Assembly: GCF_048548695.1 (NCBI RefSeq)
Contig: NZ_JBLYIF010000009.1
DNA length: 64,000 nt
Direction: 5' to 3' (one strand)
Source: Neptuniibacter sp048548695
GTDB taxonomy: Bacteria > Pseudomonadota > Gammaproteobacteria > Pseudomonadales > Balneatricaceae
Shown one piece after another: positions 33,559 to 42,656 of the stretch. Each line of letters starts with the position of its first letter. The stretch's first letter is position 1. The notes under the pieces were generated by a model, which saw nothing but the letters and a program-made list of their open reading frames with translations, was not told where the DNA came from and did not search any database. The translations under genes and the position numbers were made by a program.

Positions 33559-35790
33559 TCAGTGAATAACTTCCCTGAGCTCCAGCCGGTCGAACTCCTT
33601 GTTTACCTTCTGACGGATACGCTCAACGTTATCCACCTTCATCACCCGCTTTAGCAGTGCCTCTGCTTCAGCTATGGATAATGAGCGGATCAGCCATTTT
33701 ATCTGCGGCAGCTTGGCCGCACTCATACTGAGTTTACGCACCCCCATCCCCAGCAGTAAAACAACTGCCACTGGATCGGCGGCCATCTCGCCACAGACAC
33801 TAAGCGGCAGGTCATAGCGTTTTGCCGTGTTCACCACCCGTTTAATCTCATGCAGCACTGCCGGATGTACGTGATCGTAGCGCGGAGCGACTCTACTATT
33901 ATTCCTATCTAACGACAGAAGGTATTGGCTCAGGTCATTAGAGCCGATGGAAACAAAATCGATCTTTTTGTGCCAGAAGTGCAGTTGGGCAATCGCGGCG
34001 GGAACCTCAATCATCACACCGATTTTAGGCCGCTTGACCGCTAACCCCTCTTCCTGCAACTGGGCACAAGCATCATCCAATAACTGGATAAAGCTATCCA
34101 ATTCAACGGTGGAGCTGACCATTGGCAACAGAATATGCAGCTGTTCATGACCCGAGAAGGCACGGATCATCGCCCTGACCTGGGTCATCAGCAACTGGAT
34201 ATTATCCAGGGTGAAACGTATACCCCGCCAACCCAGTGCCGGATTCGCTTCGTTCGTAATTGGGAAGTAAGGTAACTGTTTATCGCCCCCCACATCCAAG
34301 GTGCGCATATAGACAGGTTTATCATGGTAGGCTTCGGCTACCTTGCGGTATACCTGCACCTGCTCCTCTTCCGTGGGGAAGCTATCCCGCACCATAAACG
34401 GAATCTCGGTACGATACAGGCCCACCCCTTCTGCGCCACTGTTTAAGCCAGGGGTAATATCAGCCAGCAAGCCGGTATTGGTGAGCAACTGCACATAATG
34501 TTCATCGCGCGTAATGGCTGGCAGGTCACGTAACTGATCCAGCTTGGCAACCAGTTTCTTCTCCCGCCGCAAGATACGACGGTATTCCGCCGCCACCACC
34601 CGGGTGGGATTAAAGATAAGGTGACCTTCATTGCCATCAACAATTACCAACCCCCCGGAGTGAATACCTTTAAGCTCGCCGACACCCATGACTGCGGGTA
34701 CACCCACAGCATTCGCCAGGACAGCCGTATGAGACAGGCTGGAACCTTCAAAACAGATTACCCCAGCCAGCAGTTCCGGAGGCACCGAGGCTATCGCAGA
34801 GACACTGACATGTGGCGCGATCAGCACCACAGGTTCAGTAAAGTTAGATTGCTCTACGCTGCCACCACGCCAAGCACGATAGAGCTTGTTACCTAGATGC
34901 TGAATATCTTCGTGACGGGCCCGCAAATATGGGTCATCCATGGCCCGGAACAACTCGGTAAAATAGTTTACCGTTAAACGCAGTGCCCCGGGCAACCAGT
35001 GACCGGCCTGAATCTCTTTCACCACTCTGTCAGTAAACGAGCGATCTTCCAGCAGCATCTGATAAGTATCGAAAATAGACGCAACACTATCAGACAGTTC
35101 ATCACCCAGAGCCGCACGCTCATCATCAATTTCACTGCAAACCTCAACCAGGAGGTTGCGCCATTGCTGCAGCGAAACGTCAATATCGTCACAACTGGCA
35201 TCCGCTATCTGTGACAGCTCATCGGAATCACACAGCACTACCCGGCCAATACCTACCCCAGGAGCACCACGAATACCACTGGCACGCAGATTCTTTTCTG
35301 AATGACTGCTATTGCTGGGCAGATTAGAGACGATAAATGCCAGTTGTGAAGCCAGGGTCAACAACATGGCTTCACTTTCATCACTGAAAGGTTCAGCCAA
35401 CACACTTTGGACGACCAGCGCGCCGATGACTTTGCCACTGCGAACCAACGGCACGCCACAGTAGCTTTTATAGCGTTCCTCATGGGAACCCTGCACATAA
35501 TAAAAATCGGGATGACTGGCAGCATCACCCAGATTGATCGGATGCCGGGTCTGCGCTACCTTGCCGACCAGACCTTTCCCAGCGGGAATGGTTACCCGTC
35601 CGGTGATATCCAGGCCATGACTGGCCAGAAGTTGCATCTCTTGCTGATCATTAATGCGATAGAGACTACAAACATCGGCACCGGTATATTCGCTGATGGA
35701 GTCAACAATCAGACGGACCTGCTCCTCGGGCGACTCCACCATCGCCACAGCCTGCACTATACGTGTCAGTTCCAGTACCAGATTTTTCAT
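33559..35790 (-). CDS. ptsP: phosphoenolpyruvate-protein phosphotransferase PtsP (EI-Ntr)
   Basis: The 743-residue first enzyme of the nitrogen-related phosphotransferase system. A GAF sensor (about 5-160) precedes the EI domains: an N-terminal HPr-binding helical part, the phospho-His in GSSLSHTAVLANA (near 354), and the PEP-binding C-terminal barrel with LPMVSS, GVMIEVPAA and GSNDLSQYLL. EI-Ntr phosphorylates NPr in response to glutamine. In pseudomonads and enterics rppH sits before it, but here a GNAT gene does, 22 bases upstream. It may be the last large gene of the M42/RimK/GNAT operon. Confidence 0.95.
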   Translation of the reverse strand: MKNLVLELTRIVQAVAMVESPEEQVRLIVDSISEYTGADVCSLYRINDQQEMQLLASHGLDITGRVTIPAGKGLVGKVAQTRHPINLGDAASHPDFYYVQGSHEERYKSYCGVPLVRSGKVIGALVVQSVLAEPFSDESEAMLLTLASQLAFIVSNLPSNSSHSEKNLRASGIRGAPGVGIGRVVLCDSDELSQIADASCDDIDVSLQQWRNLLVEVCSEIDDERAALGDELSDSVASIFDTYQMLLEDRSFTDRVVKEIQAGHWLPGALRLTVNYFTELFRAMDDPYLRARHEDIQHLGNKLYRAWRGGSVEQSNFTEPVVLIAPHVSVSAIASVPPELLAGVICFEGSSLSHTAVLANAVGVPAVMGVGELKGIHSGGLVIVDGNEGHLIFNPTRVVAAEYRRILRREKKLVAKLDQLRDLPAITRDEHYVQLLTNTGLLADITPGLNSGAEGVGLYRTEIPFMVRDSFPTEEEQVQVYRKVAEAYHDKPVYMRTLDVGGDKQLPYFPITNEANPALGWRGIRFTLDNIQLLMTQVRAMIRAFSGHEQLHILLPMVSSTVELDSFIQLLDDACAQLQEEGLAVKRPKIGVMIEVPAAIAQLHFWHKKIDFVSIGSNDLSQYLLSLDRNNSRVAPRYDHVHPAVLHEIKRVVNTAKRYDLPLSVCGEMAADPVAVVLLLGMGVRKLSMSAAKLPQIKWLIRSLSIAEAEALLKRVMKVDNVERIRQKVNKEFDRLELREVIH

Positions 35791-35812
35791 GCCTTGATTT
35801 AGCCTGTTCTCT

Positions 35813-36286
35813 CTACTCGGAAGGGTGTGGCACCTCCAGATTCAGCTGCATTCTTACGGCCGCTTCTCCATCTGCATAATACTGTGCCAAACGACTGACC
35901 GGTGAGAAACCCAAACGCCGGTATAGGGTCTGTGCCCTCTGATCTCCGGCTCTCACTTCCAGTCTCACAACAGCATACTGTAGTGACCGCAAATAACCCA
36001 GTGCAAATCGAAGCAACTGTTGAGCAACGTTTTGACCACGATAAACAGGAGCCACAGCCACCGAATAAATCCGTGCCGGGCGTGGACTTTTTGGCACTAA
36101 CACCAGCAGATAACCGACAATTTGCTCACCAACCTCAGCAACCAGGGTCACGGCACTGGCACGACTGATCAGATAACGCATTTGCCGGGGCTTAATCTGA
36201 TCGGTAACAAAGCTGAGATTTTCGATCTCCAGTAACCGCGCAGCATCAGCTGGCGTAGCCCGGCGCAGTGTCACCGGCAAGTTCAC
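35813..36286 (-). CDS. GNAT-family N-acetyltransferase
   Basis: A 157-residue single-domain acetyltransferase. The acetyl-CoA loop is seen in VYRGQNVAQQLL (the Q/R-x-x-G-x-A form) following IYSVAVAP, with ETYRR-like AQTLYRRLGFSPV near the C-terminus. The style is RimI-like, but it lacks the usual rimI neighbours. Its start overlaps the RimK-like ligase stop by four bases (ATGA), so it probably acts in the same pathway, for example capping a peptide amino group with acetate. The substrate is unknown. Confidence 0.88.
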   Translation of the reverse strand: MNLPVTLRRATPADAARLLEIENLSFVTDQIKPRQMRYLISRASAVTLVAEVGEQIVGYLLVLVPKSPRPARIYSVAVAPVYRGQNVAQQLLRFALGYLRSLQYAVVRLEVRAGDQRAQTLYRRLGFSPVSRLAQYYADGEAAVRMQLNLEVPHPSE

Positions 36287-37743
36287 CGCCCACGCTGCTC
36301 TAGACGGCGGGCAAACTCGTGCATAATCTGCATATACAGTTCATTGCCCAGATAACGGTCCTCAACCCGATGATCAATGCTGGGGTTATCATTGACCTCA
36401 ATCACATACACCTGATTGTCTTTCTGTTTCAGGTCGACCCCATAGATGCCTTGCCCGATCATTGCTGCAGCTTTAATCGCAGCATCCAGCACCCGGCGCG
36501 GCACCTCAAAAGTCGCTAGGGTCTCAAAGCCACCTGAAGTGGTGCTGTGATCGCCATGGTTATAGATCTGCCAATGGTTACGTGCCATATGATAACGACA
36601 GGCATAGATAGGCCGTCCATTCAGGATGCCAATACGCCAGTCAAACTCGGTAAAAAGATACTCCTGCACCAGCAATAAGGCCGTATCCTTTAACAACGAC
36701 TGGGCACGCTGCCGCAATGCATCACGGTTATCGACCTTGAAGACACCTTTTGAAAACGAACTTTCCGGCAGTTTTAATACCAGCGGATAATTGAATTCAG
36801 CCTCGATCAGATCCAAGGACGCATCACTGCTATCGCCAACCACCCGGGTTTTCAATGAAGGCACACCGTTATAGCTGAACGCATCGTGCAGAAATACCTT
36901 GTTGCAGCAGCGCAGAATGGAGGTGGAATCATCCATCACTACCAGCCCTTCCCGCTCGGCACGCCGGGCCAGACGATAGGTATGGTGATCGATGGCCGTA
37001 GTCTCACGGATAAACAATGCATCAAACTGGCTGATATGAGGCATATCCTGAGCGGTGACAGGTTGCGCATGAATACCCACTTTGGCAGCTGCTTTTATAA
37101 ACAGCTTGATAGCCTCTTTGTCACTGGGCGGAAACGTCTCTTCCGGATCCACCAGAATTGCCATATCCCAGCGCAGCCGCTTTTTCGCCGCTGGCCCTTT
37201 CCAGCTTTGTGCCGTATACAGTTTCAACCGCAGCATAAACTGCTGTTGTGCCGCCTGATCAAGCTCAGTAATTGCCAGACGCCGTAACTGCAACTGCAAA
37301 CCCTCAGCCTGCCGTTTTACCAACAGGTGCAGCAGTGGTGCGGGATAATTATCAAACAGTTGGCAGGCCAATTTCTGCCACGCTTCCACGGCAGTCCAGC
37401 CAAAATAAATGTTCAGTTCTAGTGTGTCACCAACGGCCAATGCCTGACGTAATGCTTCGGCATGCCCTACACTAAGCCCACTCAGGTCGGCCTGGGACAG
37501 ATCACGCAGGTCGTTGATACAACTCACATTCGGCAACACCCGATGCTGACGCGCTTCGGCCAACAGCGAGCAGTAATACCCACGACTTAGGTAATGCGCG
37601 GTATCACATAGGTTGATGATTCGGGTACGGGGCTCATTTTTTTGCGGATAATCCGTCAGATAGTGATCAAACCCGATCACATTGAGGTCCCGATATTCAG
37701 CCAGCAGATCTTCATGATCTACCACCACCAGCGTCTTAAGCAT
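36283..37743 (-). CDS. RimK-type ATP-grasp ligase with N-terminal RLAN-like domain
   Basis: A 486-residue amide-bond ligase. Residues about 1-150 form an alpha/beta domain of the type found N-terminal to some RimK ligases (RLAN). Residues about 190-480 are a RimK ATP-grasp core with the ATP-binding lysine in PLVLKLPESSFSKGVFK, the EYLFTEFDWRIG strand and the metal-binding acid/Asn triad in VYVIEVNDNPSID. RimK ligases add glutamate or other amino acids to a carboxylate. Ribosomal S6 is the substrate of canonical RimK, which is much shorter (about 300), so another substrate is likely. It is the middle gene of a three-gene overlap cluster. Confidence 0.88.
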   Translation of the reverse strand: MLKTLVVVDHEDLLAEYRDLNVIGFDHYLTDYPQKNEPRTRIINLCDTAHYLSRGYYCSLLAEARQHRVLPNVSCINDLRDLSQADLSGLSVGHAEALRQALAVGDTLELNIYFGWTAVEAWQKLACQLFDNYPAPLLHLLVKRQAEGLQLQLRRLAITELDQAAQQQFMLRLKLYTAQSWKGPAAKKRLRWDMAILVDPEETFPPSDKEAIKLFIKAAAKVGIHAQPVTAQDMPHISQFDALFIRETTAIDHHTYRLARRAEREGLVVMDDSTSILRCCNKVFLHDAFSYNGVPSLKTRVVGDSSDASLDLIEAEFNYPLVLKLPESSFSKGVFKVDNRDALRQRAQSLLKDTALLLVQEYLFTEFDWRIGILNGRPIYACRYHMARNHWQIYNHGDHSTTSGGFETLATFEVPRRVLDAAIKAAAMIGQGIYGVDLKQKDNQVYVIEVNDNPSIDHRVEDRYLGNELYMQIMHEFARRLEQRGR

Positions 37744-38858
37744 TAGAGTTCCTTATCCGTCAGCGCCAGGCCGGACAATGTCGCCAATACCTGAATAAAT
37801 GCGGCCACAGAATTCAGCGGCGCTGTTTCGGACATGGTGTGGTACCCCGAAGTGGGAATCTGCAACGTAGTGCCATCCACCAGACCACCGGATGCCGCAA
37901 TAATACGGCCCATCTCAGTAGACCCCAACGAACCCGGCTCTTCACCTTTAGCGATAAGTTGTGTATTGCGAGCTTCAACCCACTGGTCCTTAAACTGGTA
38001 GCGGTAACCCAATGCATCACAAGCGCTCACCAATTTGGCTGTCAATGCCGGATTAAACACGGCATTAGCATCACGATTACGCAGTACCAGATGTTGTTGA
38101 CTGGCACTCTCTTGATCAGGATAGGGGCTGGTATCCACCACAATGAGCTGGTTGGTGCTGCTACCAAAGCGCCGAAACCACTCCAGCAGATATCGCCAGC
38201 TTTTACCGGCTTCTTCCTGCGCAGTGAAAAACACCGTTCCCTGAAAACCCAGTTCAAACAGGTAGACCAGTACAGCGACAGTCAGCACGTTATCCAGTTG
38301 CGCCACCAGGCTATTCTCATCAACCTTTAGCCGGTCCGTAAAAGCCACAGGGGTTCCAGCCTCCAGGTGCTCCAAGCCCTTAAGAATAAAAATCAGGTTA
38401 TTACGGTATTCACAGATGTACGCCTTATCCACTTCGCCGCGACCACGATAAGCGCCTGACCAGGGTTCGTAGGCAAACACTGTTTCCGATGAGAAACGAT
38501 CGACAATTTTTTTCATTAACTGCTCATCGACTGAGTTACCCAGCAGGTCGGAACGGGCGCCAGCAACAAAAGCGGCATACTGGAACTCATTGGGTCCGGT
38601 ACAAATCAAACCATGGCGATCTGAGTGAGCAGAAAACATCATGCTGTACGGATCATTGCCCTGAGCGACAAGCACCCCTTCGTACCAAGTGACATTGGCA
38701 CCCCGCAATTCCAGCTCACGCTGCAAAACCCGGAAAAAAGAGTGCTCTGCCCCCACCACACTGGGCGTGTGAATTAATAGAGACAATAAGCTGAGAAATG
38801 AAGATGGCAGTAGTGACGAAGCGCCTTCATCAACGCAATGAGGTGTATCAGGTTTCAT
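37743..38858 (-). CDS. M42-family metallopeptidase
   Basis: A 371-residue dinuclear-metal aminopeptidase. The metal-ligand motifs are in family order: FSAHSDRHG, AQLDNVLTVAV, AQEEAG (catalytic Glu), VVDTSPYPD and the C-terminal GYHTMSE. The ATG at 38858 is preferred over an in-frame TTG three codons earlier. Its stop overlaps the ATP-grasp gene start by one base (TAATG). M42 peptidases accompany the osmolyte N-acetylglutaminylglutamine amide genes in other bacteria, giving a precedent for a peptidase paired with a ligase and an acetyltransferase. Cytoplasmic; no signal peptide. Confidence 0.88.
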   Translation of the reverse strand: MKPDTPHCVDEGASSLLPSSFLSLLSLLIHTPSVVGAEHSFFRVLQRELELRGANVTWYEGVLVAQGNDPYSMMFSAHSDRHGLICTGPNEFQYAAFVAGARSDLLGNSVDEQLMKKIVDRFSSETVFAYEPWSGAYRGRGEVDKAYICEYRNNLIFILKGLEHLEAGTPVAFTDRLKVDENSLVAQLDNVLTVAVLVYLFELGFQGTVFFTAQEEAGKSWRYLLEWFRRFGSSTNQLIVVDTSPYPDQESASQQHLVLRNRDANAVFNPALTAKLVSACDALGYRYQFKDQWVEARNTQLIAKGEEPGSLGSTEMGRIIAASGGLVDGTTLQIPTSGYHTMSETAPLNSVAAFIQVLATLSGLALTDKEL

Positions 38859-39031
38859 AGGCCGCAATCCATTCGAGGGTGGGTGCTTGCCCGCTCAGAA
38901 ACTGATTGTCTGGGCACCTGAACCTTGTAATTAAAGATTGCTAAATAGCACCGAATGACCTACCTCGCAATAAAAAAAATCATCTGATGCAAAAAAAACA
39001 CCGGCTTAAAACGGCTGTTAGGTTTTTACAA

Positions 39032-39058
39032 TAAAGTCAGGCGAAAACAGGCCGACAA
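39032..39058 (+). promoter_or_regulatory. candidate sigma-28 (FliA) promoter of the YjfB-like gene
   Basis: TAAA (39032-39035), exactly 15 bases, then GCCGACAA (39051-39058), one mismatch to the FliA consensus. The predicted start near 39065 leaves a 22-base leader with a GAGGAA ribosome site. The match is the best of the three FliA-like sites in this window. Confidence 0.75.
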
Positions 39059-39086
39059 CCCGTTTACCTAAACAGAGGAAATAGCA

Positions 39087-39296
39087 ATGGAAGTCTCCGG
39101 CATCGCCAACCTGGCTACCGCCATGAGCCAGCAGGCCGTTCAAACCGAGCTGGCGGTAAAGTCTGTCGACATGGCAAACGATATGATTGAAGCCCAGGGC
39201 GAAATGATGTTGCAGCTGTTGCAGGTTGCGGGCCAGACCCAATTGAGTCTTGACCCCTTAAGCAGCCTGGGCACTCAGATCGACGTGATGGCCTGA
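39087..39296 (+). CDS. YjfB-family putative motility protein
   Basis: A 69-residue helical protein beginning MEVSGIANLATAMSQ and ending LSSLGTQIDVMA, the pattern of YjfB-type proteins annotated as putative motility proteins. There is a GAGGAA ribosome site and a FliA-type promoter with correct spacing just upstream, which supports a flagellar-regulon role independently of homology. Its exact function is unknown. It stands alone, convergent with polB. Confidence 0.82.
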   Translation: MEVSGIANLATAMSQQAVQTELAVKSVDMANDMIEAQGEMMLQLLQVAGQTQLSLDPLSSLGTQIDVMA

Positions 39297-39313
39297 AGAC
39301 CATCGTTCTATCG

Positions 39314-41662
39314 CTAAAACAGCGCTCTCTGCGGCGTGATCAAGGTATCAAAATCCACCCCTAAGAACTGCAGAATACTCTCCGCCACCGGACGAATCTG
39401 TTTCTCGATATAGTGCTGGTAATCCAATGGTGATTGCCGAAACTCAACAGGTTCCGGGCCATTGACTGTCATCAAATACGCGATCCGGCTACCGGGATGG
39501 AATGGACTGGACTGTCCCCGTCTGAGATACACCTGCTCTGCCTTAAGCGCCGCCTGGACCTGTGGTGGACGGTTTTTACGATAATCTGACAACGACTGGC
39601 GTAGACGCTTGCGATACACCAACGCCTCATCCATTTGACCCGCCATCACCTGAGACACCGTATGCTGAATCAGCGGTAACCAGGGTTCATCATGAAAAAT
39701 TTTCTGGTACAGCTGTTCCTGAAACTGGCGCGCCAGCGGAGTCCAGTCACTGCGTACATTTTCCAGACCACGGAAAATCAGTGTTTCTTCGCCCTCTCGG
39801 CTGATTTTCAAACCCGCATAACGTTTTTTGCTGCCCTTTTCCGAATGTCGGATAGTCGGCATCATAAAGCGCCGATAATGGGTTTCGTACTCAATTTCAA
39901 GACAGCTTTCCAGACCAAAACGCTGCTTCAGGTTATCACGCCACCAGCGATTCAAATACGCGGCCATGGCTTCCCCTTTGGCAGTTGCATCGGCCTGCGG
40001 ATAATCATCCCCTAACCAAACAAACACTGAGTCGGTATCACCGTAGATCACCTTAACGCCAAACTCTTGCTCAATACACTCGCGGGTTTTCAACAAAATC
40101 TCATGCCCGCGCAGCGTAATTGAGCTGGATAAACGCTCATCGTAGAAGCGACAAAGATTCGAACCCAATACTCCATAAAAGGCGTTCATAATGATTTTTA
40201 TCGCCTGCGACAGAGGTTGGTTCTGTTTTTGTTTGGCCCGGTCCCGTGCCTGCCAAAGGCCCGAGATCAGTGCTGGCAGAATATGTTTGCTACGGGAGAA
40301 AATGGCATGGTTAAAACCCGGCAGCAGATCATCAGCTACAGCCCCGGTTTTAAGGCCTTCGGCCAGGCTTAATGGGTCGATACAGAAGGTACGGATAATA
40401 CTGGGATACAGGCTTTTGAAGTCCAGCACCAACACCTGCCGATACAAACCCGGAACTGAGTCCATGACATAGCCACCGGGGGCACCCAGTCCCGACATGC
40501 CGGACGCATAAGGGGGCGCAACATAACCGGCGCGATGCAGACGCGGCAGATACTGGTTATCAAATGCAGTGGCTGACCCCCCAACACGATCCAACGCCAG
40601 TCCGGTCAGTCGCGCCCGCTCCACCAGATAATCAAGCAGTTCAGCCTTGGCGAAGATATCCAGCACTAACCGGCAGTCTTCCAGGTTGTAGCGTGCCAGC
40701 GCCGGTTTATCTTCCCGATACAAGCGTTGAATTTCTTCACCACGGTCGGCGGGATGGTCAATTAACTTGCCTCGCTGCAACAGCGTGTTGGCGACAAAGT
40801 CCAGAGCAAAGCTCTCAAACTGCCAGGTAGCGCCACGTAAGGTATCGATACCATCCAATACCACGCGGCCAGCGATTCGCACCCAGCTATTGCCTTCCCC
40901 CTCAGGACTCATCTGCATGGCAGAGCCGTCTCGCCCCAGTGCCAGGGGAATGCCGAGCTGCCGTGCCCGACGCAACAACACACGACAATCAAACTGGATG
41001 ACATTCCAGCCAATGAGCAAATCCGGGTCATAGCGGTTGATCTGTTGCAGTAAGGCCCTGATCAGGCTGGATTCATCTCTGACATAAATCACCGTCGTAT
41101 CAGAGTGGCCTGCTCCCACAACCCAAACCCGTTGCAGATCTTCAGCATAAAGCGCCGCTGACAATATCCGGTCAGCGTTTAAGGTCGTTTCAAGGTCGAT
41201 TGATAGCACCCGAAACACAGGCACAACCTCACAGGGAGCCAGCTTTAAGCCGCCATTTTCATCGTGCCGCCAATGAACACCGCCCTGAATAAATCGCTCC
41301 ATCAGGTAACGATCTACCGGCCGGATATCCTCTTCCATGACAGCAATACCAGCGTCCTCTAGTCGGCTGATAACGTTGCGGCTTAGTGACAGTGCATTGC
41401 AATACAGCGCCATGACCGGCTGTTGCTGTAAGTCATGTAGCTCCACATCAGCCAGGTGCCAGCCTGACAAAGGCTGTAATAATTGCTTAATCTGATTTGC
41501 AGCGGATGCATGGACAAAAAAAACATTCGATTGATGCGTGAGCGTCAGGGACTGAGCTCCAGCCGAGGTCTGCAACCAATAGGTAAAACAGATGCCTTGC
41601 TGGCTATCACGCTGCTGCCGGGTCAGTAGAAATCCGGTTTGAAGCGCGGCGGCATCAGTCAA
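39314..41662 (-). CDS. polB: DNA polymerase II
   Basis: A 782-residue family B polymerase, almost the length of E. coli Pol II (783). The 3'-5' exonuclease has VLSIDLETTL and IGWNVIQFDCRVLLRRA. The polymerase has motif A DFKSLYPSIIR, motif B NAFYGVLGSNLCRF and motif C VIYGDTDSVF with both metal-binding Asp. Pol II restarts forks and bypasses lesions. In E. coli polB is LexA-controlled and monocistronic; here its start overlaps the end of mvaD by eight bases and it is the last gene of the mevalonate operon. I did not find a LexA box in front. Confidence 0.96.
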   Translation of the reverse strand: MTDAAALQTGFLLTRQQRDSQQGICFTYWLQTSAGAQSLTLTHQSNVFFVHASAANQIKQLLQPLSGWHLADVELHDLQQQPVMALYCNALSLSRNVISRLEDAGIAVMEEDIRPVDRYLMERFIQGGVHWRHDENGGLKLAPCEVVPVFRVLSIDLETTLNADRILSAALYAEDLQRVWVVGAGHSDTTVIYVRDESSLIRALLQQINRYDPDLLIGWNVIQFDCRVLLRRARQLGIPLALGRDGSAMQMSPEGEGNSWVRIAGRVVLDGIDTLRGATWQFESFALDFVANTLLQRGKLIDHPADRGEEIQRLYREDKPALARYNLEDCRLVLDIFAKAELLDYLVERARLTGLALDRVGGSATAFDNQYLPRLHRAGYVAPPYASGMSGLGAPGGYVMDSVPGLYRQVLVLDFKSLYPSIIRTFCIDPLSLAEGLKTGAVADDLLPGFNHAIFSRSKHILPALISGLWQARDRAKQKQNQPLSQAIKIIMNAFYGVLGSNLCRFYDERLSSSITLRGHEILLKTRECIEQEFGVKVIYGDTDSVFVWLGDDYPQADATAKGEAMAAYLNRWWRDNLKQRFGLESCLEIEYETHYRRFMMPTIRHSEKGSKKRYAGLKISREGEETLIFRGLENVRSDWTPLARQFQEQLYQKIFHDEPWLPLIQHTVSQVMAGQMDEALVYRKRLRQSLSDYRKNRPPQVQAALKAEQVYLRRGQSSPFHPGSRIAYLMTVNGPEPVEFRQSPLDYQHYIEKQIRPVAESILQFLGVDFDTLITPQRALF

Positions 41663-42656
41663 ACGGAGTCACGATGTCCGGAGCCTGTAACTCCGGAAAC
41701 GCCTGACGGACCAATTCAATATCGCTGCTTTGAAACAACAGTTTCAGGTTTGGGCCTGCATCCATGGTGAGGTAAATTTCAGTGCCCGCGGCCCGCAGCT
41801 GCCAAACACGCTGCATCGCGGCCACAGACTCGGGTTGCCAATACAAGAGTGGTGGCCAAGCGGCGATCATAGTGGCATGCATGGACAATGCATTTTGTTC
41901 TGCGGTTTCTCCCAAGCGGGTGAAATTGCGCTGATAAATCGCCTGTTTTAGGGTTTTCAGGTCCTGTTCGGCCTGTTGCGGCCAGGACTGGTACAGCGGT
42001 GCAGTCTCCAGCGTACGCTGCATACCCGCACGGGAATCCACTGTTTTTTCTGCCGTACAGACTTTCAGTAATCCGATACAGAAACCAGGCCAACTCTGTG
42101 GCAGCGGTTCAGCAAAACTGTCCATCCCATCGGGTTGCTGCCCTTTGTGCCATTCAACAAAACCGTCAAACATTGAGCGGCTGGCGCTGCCACTGCCCAT
42201 CCGTGCAAAAGCTGATAACTGCTCTGGATTCAGCTGCAGCTGATAAAACTCATTCAGCGCCAACATAAGCGCTGCAAAACCTGACGCTGAAGATGCCAGC
42301 CCGGCAGCGGTCGGGATATTATTTACCGTTTCTACCATCACCGACTGTTGCAGGTCGCGCCGAAACAGACCGATAAACTCCAACACTTTGCGACTAAAAT
42401 TCGTATCGAGTTCCAGTCGCTGGCCATTGAGCCAGACCTGGTCGTGACCATCCGCCGGAGTGATCCTGGTCTGGCTGCCCAGGCTTCCCAATGAAATTGA
42501 TAACGATGCATTGACCGGCAGGTTGAGTTCGCGATCGCGTTTACCCCAGTATTTGCACAAAGCGATATTACTGGGCGCAAAGGCGTCTGCCTGCTTACCC
42601 GGTTGCGGAGAGTTTGGCAGCACCTGCGCGACTACCGTGGCTTTAGATAAACTCAA
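41655..42656 (-). CDS. mvaD: diphosphomevalonate decarboxylase
   Basis: A 333-residue GHMP-superfamily enzyme converting mevalonate diphosphate to isopentenyl diphosphate. The N-terminal FAPSNIALCKYWGKRD is the family signature, and the P-loop-like TAAGLASSASGFAAL and catalytic Asp region near MDAGPNLKLLF are present. It overlaps the preceding kinase by 14 bases and polB by 8, so the operon is tightly packed. The N-terminal 25 residues before the signature are longer than in most homologues. Confidence 0.94.
   Translation of the reverse strand: MSLSKATVVAQVLPNSPQPGKQADAFAPSNIALCKYWGKRDRELNLPVNASLSISLGSLGSQTRITPADGHDQVWLNGQRLELDTNFSRKVLEFIGLFRRDLQQSVMVETVNNIPTAAGLASSASGFAALMLALNEFYQLQLNPEQLSAFARMGSGSASRSMFDGFVEWHKGQQPDGMDSFAEPLPQSWPGFCIGLLKVCTAEKTVDSRAGMQRTLETAPLYQSWPQQAEQDLKTLKQAIYQRNFTRLGETAEQNALSMHATMIAAWPPLLYWQPESVAAMQRVWQLRAAGTEIYLTMDAGPNLKLLFQSSDIELVRQAFPELQAPDIVTPFD

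Noticed and set aside
39314..41720. LexA box before polB
   Set aside because: No CTG-N10-CAG palindrome was noticed near the start, which is inside mvaD, so SOS control could not be claimed.
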